Source: Brachionus rotundiformis (taxonomy: Eukaryota > Rotifera > Eurotatoria > Ploima > Brachionidae). From it: DNA of 64,000 bases. The stretch covers positions 531,847 to 595,846 of the forward strand of contig JAESIW010000157.1 of assembly GCA_016802295.1 (NCBI GenBank), in the 5' to 3' direction. The stretch's first letter is position 1. Every line of letters begins with the position of its first letter. Of this stretch, positions 43,431 to 55,700 are shown piece after piece. Position numbers and translations under genes: made by a program. Under the pieces are notes generated by a model. The model worked only from the letters and a program-made list of their open reading frames with translations, was not told the DNA's origin and did not search any database.

Positions 43431-45375
43431 ATGGATATACTTTTTGATTCTATAAAAGCATTCGGACGCTCTCAAATTATTTATTTGCTAATTATTGGAC
43501 TTTTAATGATGACATCATCTTTTAACTTTTATGCATCGGTTTTTTTTGCCGCAGAGCCTTTATTGCTATGCAAAAGTGATGATGTTATTTTTACAAATAT
43601 TACAGAAGAAGAAACTTGTTTCTTATGGCAACAATTTATAATCCAGAGATCTGTTAACAAATCTTCACAACTCGAATGCTTTTTTAAAACTAACATCTAT
43701 CAACTTACCATTGTATCTGACTTTGAGCTAGTCTGTGACCGAAAATATTTAATAAGCTTGAGCCAGTCTTTTTTCTTTTTTGGATGTTTAAGTGGTTTTT
43801 TTAATGGATTTATTAGTGATCGATATGGAAGGCGAAAATCTACCTTAATGTTTATTGCCATTCTTTTAGCTTTTTCATTTGTTTTTCATATTTTAATTCT
43901 GGATTGGGTTCAATTTTTACAAAAATATGAAAAATTTTATGTCTATTGCATTTACCAATTTGTGAGAGGTGTTCTTATGTTTTGTATTTATCAGGTTGTC
44001 TACATTCTAGCTTGTGAACTTACCTTGGAAAGATACCATACGATTTTTACCAATATAATGATTTCATTTTATGTAATTGGCGAAATAGTTCTCATGGTAG
44101 CGTTTTATTATATCCGCAATTGGAGAGATACTGGTCTCTTTATTACAATTTTTTTCGCAGTTTCATCTTCAATATTTTGGATTGTAGTCCCAGAATCTCC
44201 AAAGTAAGTTTCCAATATCGGCCAATTTAACTTAGCCATTCCTAATTATACATTCTAAAATTTTCAACTCAAGAATTTGACCAAAATTATTTATTTTTGA
44301 GTACATATTAGGTCTCTGAGCCAAATAAAGACCAGTTTATTTATTAAAAATTGTTTATAATGTTTTTATTTTTAAAAAATAAGAATAATCACAATTTTTT
44401 ATTTAATAATATTATTATTTTTATTTCAGTATTTAGTTCTTATTAAAAATAAAATTAAAATAAAGAACAATAACTAATTTGAAAGATAAATTTTAAAAAA
44501 CAGACTTACCCAAGATAATTTTTCTCTATATTAATTAAAGCTTTTTATTTTGATTATTTAATTTCATAAATAAGATAATATTTCAAAAGATTAATGAAAT
44601 TTTTTACTTTTCAAGATGGCTTTTTGAAATCAACTCTTTTGATAAATGTATGGAGGCTTTGACCAGAATTTCGAGAATAAATGGCAAAAAACTAGACTAC
44701 AATCCAAGTGAAATAGCTGTTCTAAAACAAAAACCAGATGTAGCAAATCAATTGGAAAATTTAGATGATAGCATATTAAAAAAAATTTTTTTAAACAAAA
44801 ATAATTTATTATATACAAGTGGCCTATTTTTGGTATGGAATTCTATTAATTTACAGTATACTACCACTAGTTTGGGAATAATTAGTGCTTTGGAAATAAA
44901 TCCGTATTTAATATTCGTAATGAATGCCTGTTTTGAGTTAGTTGGTGCATGGTTTTCAATGTTAGGTGATTGGGTTGGACGAAAAAAAGCATTCATTTGG
45001 TCAATATTTGCCTTGGGTATTGGTTCGATTTTAATGGCAACTATTCCTGAAGATAATACTGGTGAATTTAAATACTATCTGACTTTAAAAGTGATAGTGT
45101 CTCTTCTCTTACGCTTTATGCAATCAGCTTCATATAATTTATCTATAATTTATTCAGTTAATCTATTTGAAATAAAAATCAGAAGTACTGTTTTATTATT
45201 TCTAGGATGTGCAGGTTCTATCAGCACATTAATCGCACCACAGATAAACATGTTGAAATCAACATGGAAATATCTACCATACTATATCAATGCAGCTACA
45301 TCGTTCGGTTCTTGTATAATAATATTTTTTTTACCACAAGGATATAAAAAACCTAAGCCTTGTGATATTAATTGA
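43431..45375 (+). CDS. SLC22-family organic cation/anion transporter
   Basis: Two exons, 43431-44203 and 44616-45375 (1533 nt, 510 aa). SLC22 carriers are 12-helix MFS proteins that move organic cations, carnitine or anions across the plasma membrane. TM1 (IIYLLIIGLLMMTSSFNFYA) is followed by the long extracellular loop with cysteines (LLCKSDD, EETCFLWQQF, QLECFFKT, FELVCDRKYL). TM2 and the MFS signature follow: SGFFNGFISDRYGRRKSTLM. The exon junction falls in the family motif PESPKWLF. The second half has the repeated motif LGDWVGRKKAFIWSIFALGI, LLRFMQSASYNLSIIYSVNL, and FEIKIRSTVLLFLGCAGS, which matches the usual E..PT..R region. Substrate cannot be told from sequence. The 412-base intron is longer than most here. 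Confidence 0.93.
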
Positions 45376-46374
45376 GATTTTATAATAAAATTTATTTGTA
45401 GACAGTTAATTCTTTATTATTTTAAAAGATAATCATAAGAACAGTAAAAGTTCGATTATGTCACGTCTAAATTATATCCGTCTAAATTAGTAAAGTATAT
45501 TTTTTGAACAATTTAATTGTGCTCAATCAAGTCAAATTTAAAAAATTAGGGAGCTTTTTAAATCTTGTGGGCTCTTGGCTAACAGATATTTAAACAATCT
45601 AAAATTAATATTTTTTTAAATATTTTTATGCTATTTTATTTGTTTTGTATTCCGAAAAAAAATATTTAAAATTTCGTAATTGTAAATTAAATTTATTCGA
45701 ATAAATTTATGTCCCGTTTTAATTATATCCCCATTTTTATCCCCATTATAGACATCATCGAACTTTGAGTGTATTTGTTGATTTTGATTAATCAGTCCTA
45801 TACTTGTTATAATGAATATTTATTCATGAATTAGTATTAATTTTTTTTTATTATTTTCAGTTTGTATCAAATTATTGTGTGAAAATGAATTTTAAACTTT
45901 GAAAAAAAGAACATTAATTATTTAAAAATTAATCGATTACAGGAAAATATTTTTATAAATTAATTTTAAATTTGAAATTTTTTTCAAACAAAAAAAACTA
46001 TTTATGTTATTTTAACTTTTTTGTAAAAAAGTAAATAATTAAGTCTTTCATATAAAAGACAAAATTTAATTAAGTATATATAGTTGATTTATCGGCTATT
46101 AAAAGCTTTTACTAAACAAAAAAATTTCATATTTTTAGAAAAGTAATATTTAATTTTATAATTAAAGAAAATAAAAAAAAACTAAATAAAAATAATCAAT
46201 CACTTTATTTCAGCTTAATGGAAGTTAAATAAATGATTTTAATAATAGAGATTTATTTTTTAGAGGAATTTATTTGAAGGAAAAATGATAAAAATCAAAA
46301 ATTTAAATTGACAAACTTCTGATTATCTATATAAATAAATAACAAAATATAAATTTGTTTTATTTATTTTCAAA
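45376..46374. other. Intergenic, SLC22 to EF-hand gene
   Basis: 1 kb of AT-rich spacer. A short tandem-like pair, CGTCTAAATTATATCC at 45464 with CGTCTAAATTAGTAAAG at 45480, is the only ordered feature. No gene seen. Confidence 0.5.
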
Positions 46375-47598
46375 ATGACTAGTAAAGATTCGACTACAAG
46401 TTCAGTAAAATCACTTACAAAACAAACTTTAGGTGGCTTTACATCGAGTTCAAGTTTTAACTACATGAATGATCTAGAAGCAACTTTGATACGATGCAAT
46501 TCACCTATAGAGCTTAACGAAACTCAAGAAATATCTGTTTTGGGTGAAAATGGTCTTTGGTTGAATAAAAAAGAGTCTGATAATTGGAACGGTGGCATTC
46601 CGCTGGAAAATTATCAAATAAACAACGATTCAAATCCAGAAATAATCTATAAAAAAAATAAAAAAAATTTAGAATATAACCAAGAGTTGTCTGTTCGATA
46701 TTTAAAGCCACCAACCCCTGAAATACCAGGAGAAATTGTTATCAACTATGAAAAAAATGGAACACATGATCCAGCACCACCAATTATTATGCGTCAGCAG
46801 TTGTCTAGACCAAAAACACCAGAGCCATTGATCATTCGAGAGTCTCCACCGATACGGCCGAAAAAAATTGAAAAAAAAGTCATCACCATTAAAGGGAAAA
46901 AAATGCCTCCACCTCCAAGGAAAGTAATTATTGAACGTTTACCAGAAAATCCACCAAAACCACAATCAATTTTAATCGAAAGATGGCTTCCGTACAGCCG
47001 ACAGAAACGTAGAGTTGTCGTTCAGCATTCAGATGGCAATAAAACTTATCAAAAGCCAAGAAACTTGATCATACAATGGGACAAACCGACAGTTACAGTA
47101 AAAAAACACATCAAACACCTTGGGGTGATAACCACTGATCCTGGAGAATACCATCAACGATTTGGAAGATTGTTGTATCGTCCTGATGAATTGCCTCAAT
47201 TTGCTAAAGACATAAAAAATCCGGATGGTTTAATTTTGGCATCAGATGCTTATGACACAACTTGTGAATTGGTTGGAGATGTTGAAGCGCTTAAATTTGT
47301 TGATTTGGATAAAGAAGGCTTAAGTGAATACAAATCACAGATAGAAAATTTTTCTTACAAGTCAACCAAAGTCATTGACTCGGAATGCTTGGAAGAACTT
47401 TTTAAAAAAGTTGACAAAAACCTAGATGGAAAAATTACCAAATACGAAGCTAAACAACTTTTATCTTTTTTGAACAAATACTTAGAGAAAAAGCTTTGTG
47501 ATGAAATATTAGATCGGCTGGTAGAAATTTTAGATTATGACCAAGTAGACAGTATAAATTATCAAGAATTCAAAAAAATATATGAAAAATTTTTTTAA
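46375..47598 (+). CDS. Proline/valine-repeat protein with C-terminal EF-hands
   Basis: Intronless gene of 407 aa, probably cytoplasmic: no signal peptide or membrane helix. A Ser/Thr-rich N-terminus is followed by a middle region (about residues 105-240) of repeating units in which a hydrophobic beta-like strand ends in ER or RE and is followed by prolines: PAPPIIMRQQLSRPKTPEP, LIIRESPPI, KKVITIKGKKMPPPPRK, VIIERLPENPPKPQ, SILIERWLPYSRQKRR, and LIIQWDKPTV. A segment GVITTDPGEYHQRFGRLLYR follows. The last 70 residues hold one canonical EF-hand loop (DKNLDGKITKYE) and one degenerate loop (DYDQVDSINYQE). The strand-proline repeats recall cytoskeletal alveolin/articulin-like proteins, but I cannot name a family. 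Calcium binding by the first EF-hand is likely. Confidence 0.8.
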   Translation: MTSKDSTTSSVKSLTKQTLGGFTSSSSFNYMNDLEATLIRCNSPIELNETQEISVLGENGLWLNKKESDNWNGGIPLENYQINNDSNPEIIYKKNKKNLEYNQELSVRYLKPPTPEIPGEIVINYEKNGTHDPAPPIIMRQQLSRPKTPEPLIIRESPPIRPKKIEKKVITIKGKKMPPPPRKVIIERLPENPPKPQSILIERWLPYSRQKRRVVVQHSDGNKTYQKPRNLIIQWDKPTVTVKKHIKHLGVITTDPGEYHQRFGRLLYRPDELPQFAKDIKNPDGLILASDAYDTTCELVGDVEALKFVDLDKEGLSEYKSQIENFSYKSTKVIDSECLEELFKKVDKNLDGKITKYEAKQLLSFLNKYLEKKLCDEILDRLVEILDYDQVDSINYQEFKKIYEKFF

Positions 47599-49753
47599 AT
47601 ATTTACTTTTTTGTTGAATAAGATATTTGTAATTTTTCAAGATTTAATATTATTATTTTTTTAATAGAGGCAATGAGGAAAGACTAGCTTTTAACAAATA
47701 TTAATTGCTATAATTACTTATGATGCTTATTTATCTTTTTTTTCATTTATGATCAAAATATTTAACTTAACTTTCTTTTTAAATAAATAATCTTTTAAAT
47801 CTTTATTTTTTTCCATCAACTACCAATGCACGGTTAGCTAGTTTCGATCGATTTTGTTAAATACGCTCAAATGATTTATTTATGTTGTATATGATATATT
47901 TTTTTTTATAAAATTTTCCAACTCGGTAAAAAATAGGTATTTATTTTATGAACAATTCAGGTAAGACAGGTATTTTATTTGTTCCATTTTAAAATTTCAA
48001 TGAACTAAAATTCATAATTAAAAGCTTTATTTACATTTAAAACAAATTCTACTAAAATTTGGCTCAATTAAAATCTGTGCCAAAATAAAAATTTATTTCA
48101 CACTTAGAAAGTTAATTTTAGATAAGATTATTGTGTTCGTACTCTGTAGATTTTATTTTCAATTGTACTCGGCAAAGCTTTAAATTTATTAAATTTCAAA
48201 AGTTGATTTGAATATTAATAAACTATTAGCATTAATAATTGTAGAACTTTTATTCATAAGTCAATAAACAAAGAGCAATTAAATATTTAGATAAAGATGA
48301 ATTCAATTATTTGAGAAATTGAATGTTAAAAAGTGTCACATATGAACTTAAGATCAGATTACTCAAGAATTTTTTTATCTCTTTAAAAAATCAGGTATCA
48401 ACTTTTTATTGTTACTACCAATATGAAGTCTGTCAAAGCTCTATTTGAATTTAGAAGACCTAAAATTTATTTAAATGTTTTTACTTTGGTTCTATCGCTT
48501 ATAAAAAAAAGATGTTTTTGTCTTAAAACCTTAAGATATGAGAAAACTAACATTTTGTAAAAAAATTTTTAAATAAAATTATTTTAAAGAATTTTAATTG
48601 TCTTGATTTAATTCAATAATTTAAAATATATTAAAGAAAAAACTCACCTGTAATAACTAAGGTGGAGGTTTATTCATCAGCATAAAACAAAATCAGCTTT
48701 TTTGCTTTTTTGTTTTTCAATAGCTGGCTTTGGAGTGATTCTTTAAGAGAGAAAGAGAGAAAGTGAAAAACCTACTTGAAAGAATAAGCTAGAAATAATA
48801 AACTTGTTTTTGGATTCAAAATTGTTTCGAAAAAAATTAAAATTTTCTCTCCGATTTGCATTTTTAGATCGGTTTTGTTTTTGATTCAATAATTTTGAGC
48901 TTGACGAATAAGATAAAATTATTTTTTTACATTTTTAAGATTCACAAAAGACTTAAAGAAACTTTTGTTATTTGAAAAAAGATAGACAATTAATAAAATC
49001 AGTGAAGAAAAATAATAGTTTTTTCTCAAGTCTAAAGAATCATTATCTTTTTTTTTCGATTTTTTTCATTGCAAATATTTCCATTTGAAAAAAAGATTCT
49101 AATTAAAATTTTTTTTCCTTTTAAAACTTTATAAATAGTTAATTTACTTAAAATCTAATTTTAAAATTTTACGTAATTGACCTTTGTTAGTTTTTTATAC
49201 CTTTAAATTCCAACTAACATTTATCTCTTTGTTTTAACCAATCTGCTAAAAACCTTTTCTTTAAAGAACAACCAGTTAGAAACATTCATGTTAAAAATAT
49301 TCCTAAGTCTAATTTAAACAAACTTTTATCAGTTTAAATCTAAAAAATACAAAATTTTACTTTTTTTAAGAATGAAAATTTTGTTACAACAAAAATAAAA
49401 TATTTTATTGTGTAATTTTTATTGTATTTTTGTTCTCATACTTTGATACTTTTAGATTTAAGAAATAAAAAAATATTTAGATTGATTTAATAAGATAATA
49501 AAGCTTAAGGTATACATCTAAATTTATTTGATATGTTTAATTTTTTAAAAAGCTTAGGGTTTTTATTTTAATAACCAAAGTCTCTCAACCTAAAATAAAT
49601 TTACTTTTTGTTAATTCACATTAATTAGCAAACTGTTTTATTAAAATTTTTTAAAAGATTAGATAAAATTGGTTAAATGCGAATAGCTTAACCAGGCGTG
49701 GTTGAATAATTAAAATAATAAGCTAATCTAAAACAAGGGGCTATCACGTCAAG
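47599..49753. other. Intergenic, EF-hand gene to filamin
   Basis: 2.15 kb of AT-rich spacer. A GA-rich patch (AGAGAGAAAGAGAGAAAGTG at 48747-48766) and GC-richer bases near 49690-49753 (GCGTGGTTGAATAATT, CACGTCAAG) fit a filamin promoter and leader. There may be an untranslated 5' exon here; none can be fixed. Confidence 0.45.
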
Positions 49754-52700
49754 ATGAGCATGCTAAATTTGGAAAAAATCGCCGTAAACGGCGACAGCAA
49801 ACTTGACGATTCATTTAACCGTAATCAACCATATTTCCATGAACGCTTGAACCTAAACGCTAAAAACAAATTTCAACAAATGGCAACAATTCGTAATTTG
49901 GATGACAAATGGATACAAATCCAGAAAAATACTTTTACCAATTGGGTCAACGAGCAACTTAAATTCGAAAACGAAAAAGTCTCCGATCTTAAGACGGACT
50001 TGTCCAATGGTGTTAAATTGATCAAGTTGGTTAACATATTGCAACAGCCTAATTCAAAAATTTCAAAGAGATACTTTAAAAATCCAACCAACCAGCACCA
50101 ATCTTTGGAAAATATAACTTTAGCTTTGAAAGCCATCACCGATGACGGAATTAAATTAGTAAATATAGGTAAAAATAAAAAAATTTTTTTTTTTAATAAA
50201 TATTTAATAATACAAATTCAGGTAATGTTGATTTAATGAGTGGTAATTTAAAACTGATACTTGGTTTGATATGGCACTTAATATTGCGCTATCAGATTGG
50301 GAAAACAAAAATTCCCCCCAAAAAACTCATTCTAGCCTGGATAAAGTCCATTCTACCTCAGTACCAACTTACTAATTTGACTCATGACTTAAATGATGGA
50401 TTGATTCTGGCGTAAACTTAACTTTTATTTAACTAATTTACCAAAAAGCTAAATTAAAATATTTATAGAGGAATAATTAACTATTGTAGACCTGATTTAT
50501 TTCCAGATTGGCTCGGATGGAGCAGAAAAAACAAGTAATTTGTTTTTATTTATTTTGGTAATTAAATTTATAACCGATCAAAATTTTAAGTTTAGAAAAT
50601 TGCACGGCAGCTATGAACGTAGCTTTGGAAGAATTTGATATACCGATGGTAGTTACGCCACAAAATATGAGCAGTCCTGAGCTTGACGAGCTGTCGGCGA
50701 TCACCTATTTATCTTATTTTATCAAAGATGGTTCGCCAGGTTACAAAGCCACTCTAAAATGGATTCATCAATATTTGCCAGATGAGGAAATAAACAATTT
50801 TAGTGTAAATTTGAAAAAAAAATTTGGAAAATATTAATATAATAAAATATAGACTGATTGGAACGATGGCTGGTTACTTTGTAAATTGGCGCATAAAATG
50901 GGAGTATCTGTGGCCGAATTTCCTAATATAGATCGAACAAAAAAGGAAGAAAATTGCAAAGCTGGTCTAGAGGCTTGCAAAGAGCTTAAAATAGAAACTT
51001 ATGTTTCTGCCAAAGAATTGTCCGACCATGATGTAGAGAGCATTGCTGTTATGGCAACTGTTGTTCAATTTAAGTATATCAAACCACCAATGTCAATAGA
51101 TGAAAAAGCAAAAATTTTTTTGGAAGATTCGGTCTCTGATGCCCTGGTTGGAAAGGCTGTGAGTTTTTCCAAAAATGAATTATTGTCTATAAATAAAATT
51201 TAAAAATTAAATAGTTTGATTTCAGAATTGAATATTTTGAGGACGAATGCAAAAATATAAAAACTTATGTAAAAGGACCCAAGTCATCACCTGCTGTTGG
51301 TACAGAAAAAACTGCGCCTGGAAATTTAAAATGTCATTTTATTCCTGGCGAAACTGGCATTTTTGAAGTATATTTTGAATATTTGTAAAATGAATCGATT
51401 TTATTTTTATAAAATTAGTTAAATGTGGTATGTGATAACAAAACATTAGAAGGTTGTCCCATTATCATAAACGTAAAACCGGATACAAATAGAATTCAGC
51501 TAATTTTTGCTGAAAAACAGTGTTGGATACACCAACCGATAGAAATTTGTGTAATATATTAGATTTGATCATTAAAACTAGCCATTAACCTTTAAGATTT
51601 TTAATTAAGATCGATCCAAGAGGTGCTGGTCGTGGAAAAGTAAGTGTGATCAGCAAGGCACCTTCTGGTCAAGAACTACAAAGTCAAGCGCTTGAAAAAG
51701 ACTTTAAGTATTATGCTACCATTATTCCAAATGAAACAGGTACATTTTTTATTTTGTTTTGCTTGGCTAGTTAATGTTTATAACCAAAGGCGAATGGGAA
51801 ACCCAAGTATTCTATGAAAATGAGGAAGTTAATGGGAGTCCGCATAAGTTCCAAGTGTTTGATTCAAGCATGGCTTTAATTGATGGTCTTGAGCCCAATT
51901 CAACTCATCAAATTAATCAAAAAATCTCTTTCAAAGGTATAAAATTATTTTAATTCAAATAAAATCAATTTCAATTATCATTTTTTAGTTGATGTATCCA
52001 AAGTTGGTAGTGGGGTTTTTCATAGTCAACTGATTAATTTGCGTAACAATCAATCGTATCCAATCGAATGGGTAGAGACAAACGAGAAAGGATTATATGA
52101 TTTATACTTTACTCCACTAGAACCGGGTCAATATAGATGTATGTTGTTATTTAATAACAAACAAATTAAAGGTAAGATAATATAGAAATTGAATATATGG
52201 CCCGTCTCCTATTATTCTCTCTCTCTCTCAATTACATTTTAAATCTAAGTATTAATAGGATAAAAAGATTAGATTAGTTGTAATGTATGGCTTGTTTTTA
52301 ATTATCTTAAACTAAACCCTTTATATTAATCAATTGGATGCTTTTTTAAATTACATATTTTACCTTTTCAAAAAGGAAAGAAATTGTAATTTTTTATCTT
52401 ATAAACTTTATTTTCTTCTGAAACATTAATTTTTCTTGTACAAATTGAAAAAGGAAAACCTTTATTTTTATCGAACAAAAATTTAGATCGGACCATATTG
52501 TAATATAAAGTGTCGCTAATAAAAAAATCTTTTAAAAGGTCAATTTTCATTTATTAATTTTTTCTTAAATTCTAAAATTAATAAACTTTCTTTTTTATTG
52601 TTATTATTTCTGAACCGATTTTAAAGAAACAAAAGAATTTTTAAGTTCAAGATGAGCTGATCTACTGTATAAAGTCTTGTTTTTTTCATCATTTAAACAT

Positions 52701-55700
52701 GTGGTTATATATTTAAAAGCAAAGATTCACAACTAAAATTATCTTTAAAAATAAAAACAACAAGAATCTTTGTTTAAATTATTTAAATTTTAATAATTAA
52801 AAATTGAATTTAAATTTACATCTACCATTAAATAATTACTTTTCGCTGTTTTGTTTTTAATTACATATTCAATTAAGGAAAATTTGTGTAAATACATACA
52901 TTATAATCATTTTAAATAATTTAAATTAAAATAAAAAAAAAAGCATCTAGGAATTCTTCATTTTAGATCAAGTACAGTCGTAATCACCTATTCTAATTTT
53001 TATCTAAAATTTAGAGCTAAAATAATTTTTAAATAATAACCAAAGTTGTATTATTATTTGAAAATAGAGAAAAGATTTTTAATTAAACAATAGATAAAAT
53101 GAACTTTAAATTCAAAATTTGGATTTAAATCAACCGATTTCTATATTTAGTGACATAATTTAGGTCTAAATAAATCCTTAACGATTAGTGTTGAGATGAT
53201 AATCAACATAGACGTAAAATTATAAAAAAATCTTTTAAATAATAATTCAGTGTGAATAAATCTAAATTTTAAAAAAAAAATTCAACTTTTTTTTGGTCAC
53301 AACAAAATTAGTTAATCCATAAAATTCATAAGACTAATATTTAGTAAGCCAGCTATTTAAAAAAAAGCCAAGTTTATTTTTGTTTAGATTCTTATTTATA
53401 GCTAAATATAAACAATCTAATTGAGTTTAAATAATACGACTCAATGACTAACAAACTATTTCAAAAGACATTGATAATAAAACATCTTTATTGTTGGTAT
53501 ATTTTGAGTAGAATGACCAAAGCTTTCTTTTAATGCTTTGTTTCGAAAATATTTAAACAGTGACAATTAATTAAAGCTTAATAATATATGTATCATAAGC
53601 TTAACTAGTCTCTCGAATAGTAAGCAAAATTTAGATCTTAATTTGTCATTATACCGATTTTGATCATCATTCAATGATAATTTTGTTTATTTCAACTAGC
53701 GTTTTTAAACCATGTTTAATTAAGGAAATTTAAAGCTCAATTTAAATTTTTGCTCAGTAAAATAATTAATAAACCCTTCATTTCAAATTAAAATTTTGGC
53801 GATTAATAATAGTAGAATATTTTACCTAATTTACTTTAAAATATTTGTTTTGTTCTTATTATTTTTAATAAACCAAATTTTTTTTCTAATCAAAATAGTC
53901 GGCATTTTTGACTAACTGATATTGAGATAAAAATTCTCAATCGAAAATGTATTCTTATCGCTACGAGAAAAGAATCAAATACTATGGTCATACGAGCAGC
54001 TCTAATTCTGCCATGTCGGATAGTTCAGGTACAATTTTTAATTCAGAATTTTTTTACCAATTAGGATACAAAACTTTAAAAGTTTTAAGAAATAAAATTA
54101 ATTTTTATTATAAAATAGTCAAGAATAAATGTGCTGGTTCATTATTTTTTTTCAAATTAAATTAAAAAGAAATATTTTTAGTTCATTTTCTATAATTAAA
54201 TTACTCATAATCCTAAATTAATTTTTTTTCATTACAATTAAAATATAAAAAATTGTCTAGCGAAAAAAACTTTTAATCCTGGAATTTCACAAATACAAAA
54301 TTAAAATCTAAGTTGAAAATTTTGAAAGACTGCATTCAAGACTTGCATTTATAATATTTGCATGCATCTTCATTTCATAAAACTATCGCATTCAAGTCTT
54401 TAAAAATCATTCGAACACAAGTTTGAGTTTTCTTTTTGCTTGCAAGTAACATAAGCCAATTTTTGAATCTTCTAATTGTGACTAAATTCAAATACTATGA
54501 GGAAAAGCGGCATCGAAAATTTTAGTGAAAATTACTATATAACCTATTCCCATAATCAAGTAAATGAACCATTAAGTTCCATGTCAGCTAAGAATAATGT
54601 TTCCAGACTATCTCGCGAACCTTTGACTGAAAGTAATCATCGTAATTTATACTCCCATCTAAGATCCATCTCATATTTTAATTTAAACCAAATTTTTAAT
54701 CAATTTAATCTTTAAGGAAGTCCAATTGATTTTAATGTGGTGGTTGATACCAGTCAGTTAACAGTGGATTTTGGCAAATGCAAATCGGTTTTGAACAACC
54801 AGCCTACATCGTTCACTATCGACACAAAAGAAAACTGTGGTCCTAATGACATAAAAGTGGTCATTACATGTAAATTAATTAAAATTTAAATAAATTTTAT
54901 CTAATATGAGTTTAATTCAGCTCCTAGTGGGCACCAAATACAACCCAAAGTAATTAATACCCCAACTAATTTAAGCCGCATTGAATACACACCAACTGAA
55001 ATAGGTTAATTAAGGATTAATTAAATTTTAGACAATTTATTATAATCTTTTATATATCTTTTTTAGGCGAATATTTTATTGATATATTTTTTGCTAATCA
55101 ACTAGTTAAAGGAAGTCCTTTTAAATGTAATGTATTCGATCCTAGCAAGATAAAAATGATTCCGACATTTTCAGGATTTGTTGATCAATTGGTAAAATTC
55201 GAGGGTAACCAAAAAGAAAAATATAATCTATCTTAACAAACAGAATAAATTTTTTTTCTAGTTGATGCTTCTCAGGCTGGTACAGGTCAACTTGAAATTG
55301 CTGTCGAAAATGGCCGTATTCCGTGCACATTTTCAAATCAAGGAAACTTGAGATTCATACCATGTTTCACTCCGCGCGAACCTGGCAAACATGAGATTAG
55401 TGTAAAATTCAACAATCATGACGTACCAGGGAGTCCATTTTTTTGCAACATTGTTGACCTAAGTCGTTTGTCAATACCAAATATAAACCAACCATATCCT
55501 GTCTACAAAACGAATGTCATAGAGCTAAACTCAAGCGATTTGAACAACAATGACATAAGTCTTAAGCTTACATCACCATCTGGAATTCAGGTTCCCATTA
55601 GTAGGTCGATCACACCATACAATACATTGAAAGTTACATTCCAGCCGATAGAAATTGGCAATCATCGGTTTGAAGTAACATACGATGGTGTGCCACTAAA

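Larger units (their letters stand above)
52172..54716 (+). other. Long filamin intron 10 with candidate internal promoters
   Basis: A 2.5 kb intron in a gene whose other introns are mostly about 50 bases. It contains a CT-repeat (52216-52229), AT-rich filler and two open first-exon candidates (53947-54028 and 54497-54641). The size suggests room for an internal promoter. Confidence 0.6.

Noticed and set aside
51361..51418. Filamin exon 6 ending at the TATTT|GTAAAA donor
   Set aside because: Joins out of frame and brings a stop; the earlier GAA|GTATAT donor at 51368 gives a perfect filamin-repeat alignment.
52216..52229. CT dinucleotide run
   Set aside because: Short simple repeat; noted inside the filamin intron but not a finding by itself.
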